A stretch of DNA of 32,738 bases from JBMOMT01 sp049324835 (lineage in GTDB: Bacteria > Chloroflexota > Anaerolineae > CAYNKW01). The stretch lies in contig JBMOMT010000004.1 of assembly GCA_049324835.1 (NCBI GenBank), positions 1 to 32,738 of the forward strand, read 5' to 3'. Below, piece by piece: positions 7,258 through 16,190 of the stretch. Position 1 is the stretch's first letter. Every line of letters begins with the position of its first letter. The translations under genes and the position numbers were made by a program. The notes beneath the pieces were generated by a model. It saw only the letters and a list, made by a program, of their open reading frames with translations, was not told the DNA's origin and ran no database searches.

Positions 7258-8382
7258 ATGACCGAGAGAATCCTGATCGTAGATGATGACCCCAACGCTC
7301 TGCGCCTGATCGGGTACGCGCTGCAAAGACAGAATTACGAGATCATTGTCGCTCAAAACGGCGAGGAAGCGCTGGCCAAGGCTCAGAGTGAAAAGCCAGA
7401 CCTGATCATCCTGGACATCATGATGCCTTCCATCGACGGCTACGAAGTCCTGCGTCGCCTGCGCAAGACTCCCCACACCACCCGGGTGCCGGTGATTCTG
7501 TTCACGGCCAAATCTCAGGTCGATGACAAGATCACGGGCTTTGAGGCCGGCGCCGATGACTATTTGACCAAACCGGTCACGCCGGCCGAGCTGGTGGCCC
7601 GCGTCAAGGCGCTGCTCTTGCGAGCCAGCTACGGCGGTCCGACCAAAGCCCGGGCCAGGGTGATCGGTTTGTTGAGTATCAAGGGTGGGGTGGGCGCCAC
7701 CGCGGTGGCTCTCAACGTGGCGACGATCCTGGCTCAACGGGACAAAAAGGTGCTGCTCATCGAGTGCCAGCCCTACACCGGCACCCTGGCCCGGCAGATG
7801 GGCCTGCGCCCCAAGAGCACCCTCGCCTCTCTGGGTGAGCTGGAGGCCAGCGCCATCGACGAGGCCAGCGTAAAGGGTTGTGTGGTGCAACATCAAACAG
7901 GCGTGCGTATCATCGCCGCCCCCACCCAGCCGGCAACCGATACCCAACCCCTGACGGCGGATCACGCTCAGGCGCTCATCCGCTATCTGGACGATCTGGC
8001 CGAGGTGGTGCTGCTGGACCTGGGAAGTCAGGTGAGTGCCGCGGTGCGGCAATTGTTGGCGCGCTGCGATCACGTGCTCCTGGTCAGCGAGGCCACCGAA
8101 CTGGCCCTGACGCTGGCCAAAACGTTTCTGGAAGAGAGCGAAAATCTGGGTATACGCTCCGACGCGCTGATACACGTCGTTGTGGTCAACCGGGTGCGTA
8201 TGGCCGTAGCTCTGACCAAAACCGATGTCGAGCAGATGATCGGCGGCGAGGTGCTGGCCCTCATCGCCCCGGCCCCAGAACTGTTTCGCCAGGAAGTGCG
8301 AGAGGGCCAGCCGGCCATCCTGATCCAGCCGGATGGCCTGCATGCCACCATGTTTCGCCAGATCGCCGAGGCCCTGGCATGA
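7258..8382 (+). CDS. Response regulator fused to a CpaE/TadZ-like (MinD/ParA family) ATPase domain
   Basis: A 374-residue protein. Residues 1-125 are a complete receiver domain, with acidic pocket D9/D10, phospho-acceptor D53 in ILDIMMP, T83, and K105 in LTKP. Residues 135-374 are a MinD/ParA-type domain starting SIKGGVGATAVALNVA. The signature Lys of the deviant Walker A motif is present, but the usual GKT is GAT, a variant also found in CpaE-type proteins. CpaE/TadZ proteins position type IV-like pilus machinery, but no pilus genes are nearby, so the role here is open. The ATG at 7258 is chosen because GAGGTGA precedes it by 8 nt; a GTG at 7246 overlaps that site. The stop overlaps the endonuclease V start (ATGA), indicating translational coupling. 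Confidence 0.88.
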   Translation: MTERILIVDDDPNALRLIGYALQRQNYEIIVAQNGEEALAKAQSEKPDLIILDIMMPSIDGYEVLRRLRKTPHTTRVPVILFTAKSQVDDKITGFEAGADDYLTKPVTPAELVARVKALLLRASYGGPTKARARVIGLLSIKGGVGATAVALNVATILAQRDKKVLLIECQPYTGTLARQMGLRPKSTLASLGELEASAIDEASVKGCVVQHQTGVRIIAAPTQPATDTQPLTADHAQALIRYLDDLAEVVLLDLGSQVSAAVRQLLARCDHVLLVSEATELALTLAKTFLEESENLGIRSDALIHVVVVNRVRMAVALTKTDVEQMIGGEVLALIAPAPELFRQEVREGQPAILIQPDGLHATMFRQIAEALA

Positions 8383-9089
8383 CCCTGCGCCCGTTGCCGG
8401 AACGGCTTCATCGCTGGGCCGTGTCGCCTCAGGAGGCCATGGCCATCCAGGCCCGCCTGCGCGTCTGGGTGCGACAAGAGTGGCAACCGCCGGCGGCCGG
8501 CGTGCGGCGGGTGGCCGGCATCGACGTCGGCGTGAAAAAAGAGGTGTCGCGGGCGGCTGTCGTCGTGCCGAGTTACCCGGCGCTGGAGCTGTTGGAGGTG
8601 GCATTGGCCGAAGCGCCGACCTCGTTTCCCTACGTGCCGGGGTTGCTCTCTTTTCGCGAGGCAGAGGTGGTATTGGCCGCGTTGGCCCGCTTGAATCTGG
8701 AGCCGGATCTGCTCGTCTTTGATGGTCAGGGAGTGGCGCACCCCCGCCGTTTGGGCATCGCGGCGCACGTGGGTGTGTTGCTGGATCGGCCCACTGTGGG
8801 TTGCGCCAAGTCGCGGCTGTGGGGCGCGCATCGCGAGCCGGGCCAGGCGAAGGGTGATTACGCCCTGCTGTACGATGGCGACGAGGTCATCGGGGCGGTG
8901 GTGCACACTCGCCGCGGTATCAGGCCGGTGTACGTCTCGGTGGGTCACCGCATCGACCTGGCCCGGAGCATCGACTATGTTTTGGGCTGTTGCAGCCGCT
9001 ATCGTCTGCCGGAGCCTATCCGGTTGGCCCATCGGGCGGCCAGCCGGCAGCCATCGTTCGTGATCACGAGGGGGGGCGGTGAATCTTGA
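8379..9089 (+). CDS. nfi: Endonuclease V (deoxyinosine 3' endonuclease)
   Basis: A 236-residue protein that should nick DNA (or RNA) at the second phosphodiester bond 3' of inosine, starting repair of deaminated adenine. Catalytic acidic residues of the family are in place: D49 in AGIDVG, E94 in SFREAE and D115 in FDGQGVAHPRRLG. YVPGLLSFRE, the GCAKSRL loop, and VSVGHRIDL are also typical. Its length is close to that of known bacterial enzymes. The start overlaps the stop of the receiver-ATPase gene by 4 nt and its end overlaps the sirtuin start by 11 nt, so it lies inside a tightly coupled operon of signalling genes, an unusual setting for this repair enzyme. Confidence 0.93.
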   Translation: MTLRPLPERLHRWAVSPQEAMAIQARLRVWVRQEWQPPAAGVRRVAGIDVGVKKEVSRAAVVVPSYPALELLEVALAEAPTSFPYVPGLLSFREAEVVLAALARLNLEPDLLVFDGQGVAHPRRLGIAAHVGVLLDRPTVGCAKSRLWGAHREPGQAKGDYALLYDGDEVIGAVVHTRRGIRPVYVSVGHRIDLARSIDYVLGCCSRYRLPEPIRLAHRAASRQPSFVITRGGGES

Positions 9090-9846
9090 GGCGCAGATCG
9101 AGCAGGCGGCGCGTATTATCGCGGCGGGGCAATATGTGGTCAGCGTCACCGGCGCCGGGCACAGCACACCCTCCGGCATCCCGGACTTTCGTAGCCCCGA
9201 ATCGGGCCTGTGGCAGAGCGTGAACCCGATGGAGGTGGCCTCTATTTTTGGCTTTCGCCAGCGCCCAGAGAGTTTTTTCGAGTGGGTGCGCCCACTGGTG
9301 CAGACGGTGCTCGACGCCGCGCCCAATCCGGCCCACTATGCTCTGGCCGATCTGGAAGCCGTGGATCGAATGAAGGCCGTCATCACCCAGAACATCGACG
9401 GCCTGCATCAGCGAGCCGGGTCGAAACAGGTGTTGGAGGTGCATGGTCACGTCCGCCAGGCGACGTGCATCCGCTGTTACCGTGTGGAACCGCTGGAAGC
9501 CTATCTGCCCGCCTTTCTGGCAGACGGCCAGATTCCGCGCTGTCCCGCCTGCAACGGCATCCTCAAACCCAACGTCATCCTCTTTGGCGAGCAGTTGCCG
9601 GTGAGTGTGCTCAACGCCGCCTGGCGCGAGGTGCGGGCCTGCGACGTGGTGCTGGTGGCGGGCACCTCGTTGCAGGTGGCCCCGGCCAGTGATCTGCCCC
9701 GGACGGCTCTGGCGCATGGCGCCAGGGCGGTGGTGGTCAACTATGAGCCCACCGATCTGGACCCTCTGGCCCATGTGGTCATCCACGACGACGTCAGTAG
9801 CGTTCTGCCCAGGATCGCTGCGCTCTGTCGCCGTTACCTGGCGTGA
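9079..9846 (+). CDS. NAD-dependent protein deacylase, sirtuin (Sir2/CobB family)
   Basis: A 255-residue sirtuin that removes acyl groups from lysines using NAD and releases nicotinamide and O-acyl-ADP-ribose. NAD-binding GAGHSTPSGIPDFRS (25-39), TQNIDGLHQRAGS (103-115), the catalytic H122 in VHGH, a four-cysteine zinc site (C130, C133, C155, C158) and GTSLQVAPASDLP are all present, so it looks active. The GTG start at 9079 overlaps the endonuclease V gene by 11 nt and has a G-rich ribosome site just upstream. It could deacylate metabolic enzymes or its operon partners; the sequence does not distinguish. Confidence 0.93.
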   Translation: MNLEAQIEQAARIIAAGQYVVSVTGAGHSTPSGIPDFRSPESGLWQSVNPMEVASIFGFRQRPESFFEWVRPLVQTVLDAAPNPAHYALADLEAVDRMKAVITQNIDGLHQRAGSKQVLEVHGHVRQATCIRCYRVEPLEAYLPAFLADGQIPRCPACNGILKPNVILFGEQLPVSVLNAAWREVRACDVVLVAGTSLQVAPASDLPRTALAHGARAVVVNYEPTDLDPLAHVVIHDDVSSVLPRIAALCRRYLA

Positions 9847-9888
9847 GTCACGAACGCCGCCCTGCCATTTCCGAGGGAGACAGTCCCG

Positions 9889-11145
9889 ATGAACGAAAGA
9901 CGCCCCGTAAAAGAGGTGCTGACCGAGCTGGAGAATCAGATCCTGCGACTGGAGCAGATTCAAAACGAACAGATCGGGCGGCTGCAACGTATCATCGAGA
10001 TCAGCCGTGTGCTCAACTCCCGGCTGGAGCTCCAGCCCTTGCTCCAGGACATCATCGGCGCCGCCACCGAGCTGACCGCCACCGAGGCGGCGTCGGTGTT
10101 GCTGGTGGATAGCAAAAGCGGCGATCTGTTCTTCGAGGCCGCCACCGGCATCAAAAAATACGAGGTCGAGCGTATCGCCGTGCCCAAGGAGAGCGTCGCC
10201 GGTTGGATCGTCGAGCACAACGAGACGCTGCGCATCGATGACGTGAGCCATGATCCGCGCTGGTCGCAAAAAGTAGACGACGCCTCTGGTTTCGTCACCC
10301 GTTCCATTCTGGGTGTGCCGCTGAGCGTCAAAGACAAGGTCATCGGTGCGCTGGAGGTGCTGAACAAAAAAGGCGGCAAACATTTCGCCGAGGAAGACGA
10401 GCTGCTGCTGGGCACGCTGGCCGCTCAGGCAGCCGTGGCCATCGAGAACGCCCGTCTGTTCCAGCAATCGGATCAGATCGCCGACGTGGTGCACGAGTTG
10501 CGCACGCCGCTCACTTCTATCGTGGGTTACAGCAAGTTGTTGTTGACCACCGAGCTGGACGAGGCCGCTCGTAAACAGTTCATGGAGGTGATCAACCGCG
10601 AGGCCACACGCCTGGGGGATATGGTCAACGATTTTTTGGATCTGGCCCGGCTGGAATCGGGGCGGGCGCGGCTGAGTTACGAGCCGGTGGACATGCACCA
10701 GGTGATCCACGATGCGGCGGCCGTCATCCAGCCCCAGGCCCAAGATCGCGGCCTGGAGCTGGTGGTCGATGTGCCGTCTGGCCTGCCGCCTATCCAGGGC
10801 GACGCCAAACGCATGAAACAGGTGATGCTCAACCTGGTCAGCAACGCCGTCAAGTACAATCGTCCAGGAGGGCTGGTGCGCATCACCGCCAGGGTCGACA
10901 GGGAAAACCTGCGCGTCTCGGTGGTCGATACCGGCTATGGCATTCGCCCCGAAGATATGGACAAGCTGTTCGACAAATTCCGCCGCATCCAGGCAACCGA
11001 GTCTTCGGCCAAGGGCACGGGCCTGGGCCTGCCCATCACCAAACAACTGGTCGAGCTCCACGGCGGGCGTATGGACGTGACCAGCGAGTGGGGCAAGGGC
11101 AGCACTTTTGTTTTCTGCCTGCCGCTGGCTGAAAATCAAACGTGA
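9889..11145 (+). CDS. GAF-domain sensor histidine kinase
   Basis: A 418-residue soluble kinase. An N-terminal coiled coil (about 5-45) leads into a GAF domain (about 45-190). HisKA follows with H202 in VVHELRTPL, then an ATPase domain with LVSNAVKYNRPGG (N box), DTGYGI (G1) and GTGLGLPI (G2). All catalytic boxes are present, and no membrane segments are seen. The ATG at 9889 is preceded by GAGGGAG at 9-nt spacing. It is the last gene of the receiver/endonuclease V/sirtuin run, 42 bp after the sirtuin, and is a candidate kinase for the receiver-ATPase alongside the 911-residue kinase. Confidence 0.93.
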   Translation: MNERRPVKEVLTELENQILRLEQIQNEQIGRLQRIIEISRVLNSRLELQPLLQDIIGAATELTATEAASVLLVDSKSGDLFFEAATGIKKYEVERIAVPKESVAGWIVEHNETLRIDDVSHDPRWSQKVDDASGFVTRSILGVPLSVKDKVIGALEVLNKKGGKHFAEEDELLLGTLAAQAAVAIENARLFQQSDQIADVVHELRTPLTSIVGYSKLLLTTELDEAARKQFMEVINREATRLGDMVNDFLDLARLESGRARLSYEPVDMHQVIHDAAAVIQPQAQDRGLELVVDVPSGLPPIQGDAKRMKQVMLNLVSNAVKYNRPGGLVRITARVDRENLRVSVVDTGYGIRPEDMDKLFDKFRRIQATESSAKGTGLGLPITKQLVELHGGRMDVTSEWGKGSTFVFCLPLAENQT

Positions 11146-11179
11146 ACTCTGCCGCGCGGTGTTTCGAGAGCGACAAAAC

Positions 11180-11200
11180 GGGCAAACCGGCCATTTGCCC
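11180..11200 (+). other. Hairpin between the kinase and the glycan genes
   Basis: GGGCAAA (11180-11186) and TTTGCCC (11194-11200) form a perfect 7-bp stem with a 7-nt loop. It lies 34 nt after the kinase stop, but a C-rich stretch rather than a T-run follows. It may attenuate or stabilise the transcript and is not a standard terminator. Confidence 0.3.
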
Positions 11201-11248
11201 CACCTCCCCCTTTGCCAGCCCCTGGCGTTTGTGGCCCGCCGCATCGGT

Positions 11249-13723
11249 ATGACGATGAAGACCGTGCGACCTCGAACGCTGCCGCCCTCGATACGATACC
11301 TGCTGCGTGAGGCGGCGCTCGTTCTGGGTTTCAGTTACTTTGTACTGGCCGGGGGCACGCTCAACGGCGTGATGCGTTTTCACCTGCGCCTGATCTCCCA
11401 GGCGCTGTTGGTGATCTTGTTCGCCGTCTGGTGGCTCGACCGCCTGCGCCAGCGCGAACGGTTGGCCCGCTCGTCGTTAGATGGGCCCGTGCTGGCGTTT
11501 CTGATCGTCCAGTTGTTCAGCGCGCTCCTGTCCACCGACCCACGGCGCAGTCTGGCTTTCTGCGGCCAATGGGTGGTCTATGCCCTCTGGTTCTACCTGC
11601 TGCGCGACCTGCTGCGCCACGGTTGGCCCGCCGAGTTGGTGATCAAGAGTCTGCTGATCGTGGGGGGCATCCTGGTGGGATTGGGTCTGGCAGGCCTCGG
11701 CGCGCAATGGCTCACCTGGCAGGAGATGGGGGGCCATGCCCTGCCCCTGACCCTCTTTCGACAGCGTTTCTACTCTCTGCTGGGTGATCCGAACATGACA
11801 GCCGGTCTGCTCAATCTGTTGTGGCCGCTGGCGCTGGCGCGACTGGTCTCGACGAGGGGGCGCGGCGCGCGGGCGCTCTTGAGCCTGTGGCTGATGGCTA
11901 CCCTGTTCGTCCAGTTACTCACCCAATCGTTGGGTGGCCTGGCAGGCTGGATGGTGTCCGGCCTCGCCACGTTGTGGCTCCTGCTGCTGATCGCCAGACC
12001 GTCCTGGTTGGTGCGGCGATGGGCCTGGGTCAGAGATCACAAGCTGGCGCGGCGGCTGTTGGCCCTGTTTGTCGTGGGGCTGGCTGGCGGCTCCACGGCT
12101 GCGCTGGTCGTCGGCGGCCATCTGGCGGCATCGCGCGGGGCGCTGTGGGCGGCAGCCTGGCAGACCTTTGTTCGCTCGCCGCTGTGGGGCAGTGGGCCGT
12201 TCACCTTTGGCACGCAGCTCTTGTGTTTTGCATCGACGCCGCCCTATCCTGTTTACCCCCACGCTCACAACTATTGGCTCAACACCGCCGCCGAAACGGG
12301 ACTGCTGGGCTTGCTCGCTTCGATCTGGGTGGCGGCTGCGTTGGCTGCGGCAGTGCTGCGGCGCTGGCGCGGCGCCACGTCCGATCACCGCCGGCTGATG
12401 GCCGGAGCCGTGGGCAGCCTGCTGGGTTTTGCCACCCACAGCCTGGCCGACAATCACATCATTTTGCCCGGCATCGGCCTGCTGCTGGTGGCAGTGCTGG
12501 CGCTGGCGCTGCACGGCGACGAGGCGGCTCCCTCTGAAACGCTTCGCACCCCCCGCCATTCGGTGGCCTGGTTGGCTCTGCCGGCGCTGATTCTGATCGC
12601 CGGTTCGTTGTGGTCTGGCGGGGCCTATTGGCGTTTCGAGTTGGGCCGTCGCCTGGCCGCAGACGAACGGTGGGCCGACGCCGCGCTGTGGATGCAGCAG
12701 GCCACCGAGGTGGACCCTCGACTGGCCTTTTATTGGTTTCAGCGGGGTTTTGTGCACAGTCTGCTGGCCGCCGAGAGCCAGTCGCCGGCGCATCTGGAGG
12801 CGGCCATCACCTCTTATCAACGCGGTCTGGCGCTGGAACCCAACTGGGCGCTCAACCATGCCAGCCTGGCCGCCCTTTATTGGACCGCCGGCCGCCAGGC
12901 GGAAGCCATTTCAGAGATGGAACAGGCCATACAACTGGCTCCCGATGCCTCTTTGTTTCACCTGAACCTGGGTCGCTTTTACGAAGCCATGAGCCGGTAC
13001 GACGATGCGACGGTCGAGTACGAACGTTTTCTCGCCCTGTCGCCGCACCTCGATGCGGCCTACTTTTGGCGGCAAACACCGTTCCGGCAGCAGCTCGCCG
13101 CCGCCTGGGCAGCGGCCCATGCCCTGCCTGTTGCCCAACCGGACGCCCAAACCCCGGTCGAATTTCTGGCGCTGGGCTGGCAGGAATACCGGGCCGGGCG
13201 CTACGCGACGGCGTTGGCGGCCTTTGAGCGGGCCTCCGATCTGCAACCCACCAGCGCCGAAGCAGCCCACGGCCTGGCGCTGACCCACCTGGCCCTGGGC
13301 GACGAGCAACAGGCCGATTTCTTTTTCGCGCTGGCCAACCTGTTCCTGGTGCGCTCCAACCGGCCGGAGCCGCTGCTCGACTGGGGCCAACTGGCCTATC
13401 GCCAGGGAAAGCTGGATCGGGCCATCACCCGCTACCAAGCGGCGCTGAGCCTGGTGGAAGAGTATTCGGTCTACGGGCCAGGCACGCTGGGTTGGTCGCC
13501 GTACGGCAACTTTTTGTTCCAGCGTGAGAGCATCACCCGGGAGCTGGCCCCGCAACTGGTTCGCATCGACGTGACCGACGACCTGGCGTTGCGTTACCTG
13601 GAGCTGGCCGAATGGTATCAGGAAGCGGGAGATGTGACGGCAGCGATGGACGTTTATCGCCGCGTGCTGGCCCACGTCCCGGATCTGACCGAGGCGGAAA
13701 TCGGTCGCCAAAGACTCGAATGA
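11249..13723 (+). CDS. O-antigen ligase/polymerase-like (Wzy_C) membrane protein with C-terminal TPR repeats, copy 1
   Basis: About 824 residues. The first 440 or so contain around ten membrane helices and the large-loop motif of O-antigen ligases and polymerases (about 297-370, with GSGPFTFG and PHAHNYWLNTAAETGLLG). The remaining 380 residues, after a last helix, are tetratricopeptide-like repeats (for example LEPNWALNHASLAALYWTAGR). Such proteins transfer or polymerise undecaprenyl-linked glycans outside the membrane, and the TPR half may bind protein partners. The helix that normally carries SRGG reads SLGG (L228), whereas the adjacent paralogue keeps the Arg. The start is uncertain: the ATG at 11249 is chosen, but the frame is open back to a TTG at 11108 that would overlap the kinase gene, and no clear ribosome site was seen. 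Confidence 0.8.
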   Translation: MTMKTVRPRTLPPSIRYLLREAALVLGFSYFVLAGGTLNGVMRFHLRLISQALLVILFAVWWLDRLRQRERLARSSLDGPVLAFLIVQLFSALLSTDPRRSLAFCGQWVVYALWFYLLRDLLRHGWPAELVIKSLLIVGGILVGLGLAGLGAQWLTWQEMGGHALPLTLFRQRFYSLLGDPNMTAGLLNLLWPLALARLVSTRGRGARALLSLWLMATLFVQLLTQSLGGLAGWMVSGLATLWLLLLIARPSWLVRRWAWVRDHKLARRLLALFVVGLAGGSTAALVVGGHLAASRGALWAAAWQTFVRSPLWGSGPFTFGTQLLCFASTPPYPVYPHAHNYWLNTAAETGLLGLLASIWVAAALAAAVLRRWRGATSDHRRLMAGAVGSLLGFATHSLADNHIILPGIGLLLVAVLALALHGDEAAPSETLRTPRHSVAWLALPALILIAGSLWSGGAYWRFELGRRLAADERWADAALWMQQATEVDPRLAFYWFQRGFVHSLLAAESQSPAHLEAAITSYQRGLALEPNWALNHASLAALYWTAGRQAEAISEMEQAIQLAPDASLFHLNLGRFYEAMSRYDDATVEYERFLALSPHLDAAYFWRQTPFRQQLAAAWAAAHALPVAQPDAQTPVEFLALGWQEYRAGRYATALAAFERASDLQPTSAEAAHGLALTHLALGDEQQADFFFALANLFLVRSNRPEPLLDWGQLAYRQGKLDRAITRYQAALSLVEEYSVYGPGTLGWSPYGNFLFQRESITRELAPQLVRIDVTDDLALRYLELAEWYQEAGDVTAAMDVYRRVLAHVPDLTEAEIGRQRLE

Positions 13724-13730
13724 GCAAACC

Positions 13731-16190
13731 GTGCCAACAGACCTGACCTCACCCTCGACCGATCAAAACGACATGACGCCACCAACGCCCTCGCTTTTGC
13801 CGCTGGTGAGCCTGCAACTGGGCCTGTTGCTGCTGGCCGTCTTTTACACCTTTGTGGCGGGGCAGACGGCCCTGGGCGTTTTCGACGCCCCCTGCCGCAC
13901 CGCCACGCTCCTGATCGACGCGCTGCTGTTGGGCGGCTGGCTGTTGTGGCGCTGGCGGCAGAGCCATCACCTCGTCGTCCGGGCGGTCGAGTTGCCCGTG
14001 TTGGGCCTGTGGCTGGCCGCCTGCCTGGCCACCATCTTTTCGGTCGATCCGTTTCGTAGTCAGGAAGCCCTGCTTTACCTGACCACCTTTTTCTTTTTCT
14101 TTGCCCTGGCGGTCGATCTCACCCGCCGCAGATGGCTGGTGGAGCTGGTGCTCAATGCTCTGCTGGGCGTGGCCGGGCTGATGTGGACGCTGGCCCTGTG
14201 GCAGCTTGTGCAGGTCTACGACGCCCGGCAGGCCGTGCCGACTCTGCTGCGCGGCCTCGACCTGGCGCCTTCCCTGCCCAGACTTTCGGTCCTGGGCAAT
14301 CCCAACACCATGGCCGCTTTTTTGGTGCCGCTGGCGCCGCTCATCGGCTATAAATGGCACACCGCCGGGCGCCGCTTTAGCCGCTGGCTGCTGATCGTGT
14401 GGGGACTGCTGACGCTGGCCGCGCTGCTGCTGACCCAATCGCGCGGCGGGTTGTTGGGCCTGGCGGTTGCGCTGGCCAGTTATGGCTGGACGCTCGCCCG
14501 GCCCGAGACCACGGACAGACGCCGGGCAGGTCGATGGCTGTTGGCGACGGTCGTAGCCCTGAGCCTGCTGGCCTATGGGCTGATGGCCGCCTATGGCCGC
14601 GGCCTGAGCCTCGACGACGGCCCTACCCAGGTCCGTCTGGAGACGATGGCCGGCGCGCTCAAGACGCTGCTGGCTCACCCTCTTGCCGGCAGCGGGCCGG
14701 GCACGCTGGGCCAGGAATTGTTGCGTCGCCAGCAGCCGCTGCGCGAGATCCACGCCCACGCCCACAACCTCTGGCTCACCTTTGCCGCCGAGACCGGCCT
14801 GCCCGGCATCCTGGGCCTGATCTGGCTGGCGGCCCTCGTGTGGCGCGCCAGAGGGCGTCCATCGGACCGCCTGCGCCTGGCATTGCAGGCGGCGCTGCTC
14901 GGCTTTTTGGCGCACAGCCTGGTCGATTCGTTCTTTGACTACCCGGCGGTGATGCTGCTGGCGGCCACGCTCTTTGGCCTGTGGGCCGGCCTGGCTTTTC
15001 CGCCCCGACCTTTCCCGCCGCGCTGGGCCAGACTGGTCAACGCCATCGCCGCGATCGTTCTGCTGACCGTCACGGCTTTTGGCTGGCAGGTGACGCGCGG
15101 TCTGGCCGCTTACGACCGCGCCGTCCAGGCCAGCACCCTCCCAGACTGGGCAGCGACAGCGGCCTATGTGCAGCAGGCCATTGCCATTTCACCCCGCTCC
15201 AGCTTTTACGCCCGCCAGTTGGGCCTGGCCTACGGCCACCTGGCAGCGCAAGAGCCGGCCTATCGCCCGCTGGCCCTGGAGCAACTGACCGCCAGCCTGA
15301 GCGTGGCCGGCGGCCCGGCTCTGGATTGGGCCAACCAGAGCTGCCTGCACTGGCAGAGTGGTCACGTCGATCAGGCCATCGAGGCGATGGTGATGGCCCG
15401 TCTTTTGGAACCCGATGAGGCCCTCTATGCCCTGAACCTGGGGCATTACCTGGAAAGTCAGGGGCGCTACCAGCAGGCATGGCCGGCCTATGCCGAGGCG
15501 ATTCACCTGCAACCGGCCTATCTGCGCGCCGACTTTTGGCAACAGACGCCGGCGCGCCGGGAAAACCTTTCGACTGTGGTGGCGCTGGCCGCACAGCGCA
15601 TCGCCGCCACCGCAGGCTCACCCTCGCTGCGGCTGGCCGAGCTCTACACCCAGGCCGGCGATCTGGCCGCCGCCTGGCGCACGCTGGAAGCCCTCGAACA
15701 CGGGGAAACTCTCCTGGATCAACTGCACATCGCCCGGGCCGAGGTGTGGCTGGCGCGGGGAGAATCGGACGCCGCGCTGGCCGAGCTCGACGCCGCCCTG
15801 GCAGCCAATCCACAGGCGGCCTGGGCCTATTATGATCGGGCTATCATTCACTTGAGCCGCCATCGGCTCACCCTGGCCGAGCAGAACATCGAGGCGGCCC
15901 TGTACCTGGCCCCGGAACCGGCCTTTCGCACCCTGCAAGGCCAGATCGCCCAGGCGCGGGGCGATCCGGATGTGGCGATCCAGCACGACCAGCTCGCCCC
16001 CGCTTTTTACACCCGCTACGCCGTCGAGATCGCCAGACGGCCGCCGCTGGCCCAGGAACGCCTGCCCTGCCTGATCCTGCCCGGCGTTGCCGATGACCCG
16101 GCGCCGGTCGCCGGGCCGTTGCAGGCCCGGCTGGCCCCACTATGCGCGCAGCGTTTGATCGCTTGCATGGCTGGTGAGGCTGCGAGATGA
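13731..16190 (+). CDS. O-antigen ligase/polymerase-like (Wzy_C) membrane protein with C-terminal TPR repeats, copy 2
   Basis: An 819-residue paralogue of the preceding protein, starting 7 bp after it, with the same order of parts. The multi-helix membrane half carries LLTQSRGGLLG (R238) and the ligase loop GSGPGTLG plus HAHAHNLWLTFAAETGLPG (about 303-373). The TPR-like half spans about 460-815. Unlike copy 1 it retains the SRGG arginine, so it is the better candidate for an active ligase or polymerase. The GTG at 13731 gives the tightest junction; an ATG at 13773 is an alternative, and neither has a clear ribosome site. Its TGA overlaps the next ATG (ATGA), suggesting coupling. Confidence 0.82.
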   Translation: MPTDLTSPSTDQNDMTPPTPSLLPLVSLQLGLLLLAVFYTFVAGQTALGVFDAPCRTATLLIDALLLGGWLLWRWRQSHHLVVRAVELPVLGLWLAACLATIFSVDPFRSQEALLYLTTFFFFFALAVDLTRRRWLVELVLNALLGVAGLMWTLALWQLVQVYDARQAVPTLLRGLDLAPSLPRLSVLGNPNTMAAFLVPLAPLIGYKWHTAGRRFSRWLLIVWGLLTLAALLLTQSRGGLLGLAVALASYGWTLARPETTDRRRAGRWLLATVVALSLLAYGLMAAYGRGLSLDDGPTQVRLETMAGALKTLLAHPLAGSGPGTLGQELLRRQQPLREIHAHAHNLWLTFAAETGLPGILGLIWLAALVWRARGRPSDRLRLALQAALLGFLAHSLVDSFFDYPAVMLLAATLFGLWAGLAFPPRPFPPRWARLVNAIAAIVLLTVTAFGWQVTRGLAAYDRAVQASTLPDWAATAAYVQQAIAISPRSSFYARQLGLAYGHLAAQEPAYRPLALEQLTASLSVAGGPALDWANQSCLHWQSGHVDQAIEAMVMARLLEPDEALYALNLGHYLESQGRYQQAWPAYAEAIHLQPAYLRADFWQQTPARRENLSTVVALAAQRIAATAGSPSLRLAELYTQAGDLAAAWRTLEALEHGETLLDQLHIARAEVWLARGESDAALAELDAALAANPQAAWAYYDRAIIHLSRHRLTLAEQNIEAALYLAPEPAFRTLQGQIAQARGDPDVAIQHDQLAPAFYTRYAVEIARRPPLAQERLPCLILPGVADDPAPVAGPLQARLAPLCAQRLIACMAGEAAR

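Noticed and set aside
7126..8604. A 492-codon minus-strand open frame over the receiver-ATPase and endonuclease V genes
   Set aside because: It is rich in His, Gln and Arg with no recognisable domain, and lies antisense to two well-supported genes; typical of GC-rich shadow frames.
9064..11244. A 726-codon minus-strand open frame across the sirtuin and second kinase
   Set aside because: Antisense to two genes with full catalytic motifs. Its composition is that of a shadow frame and it has no domain.
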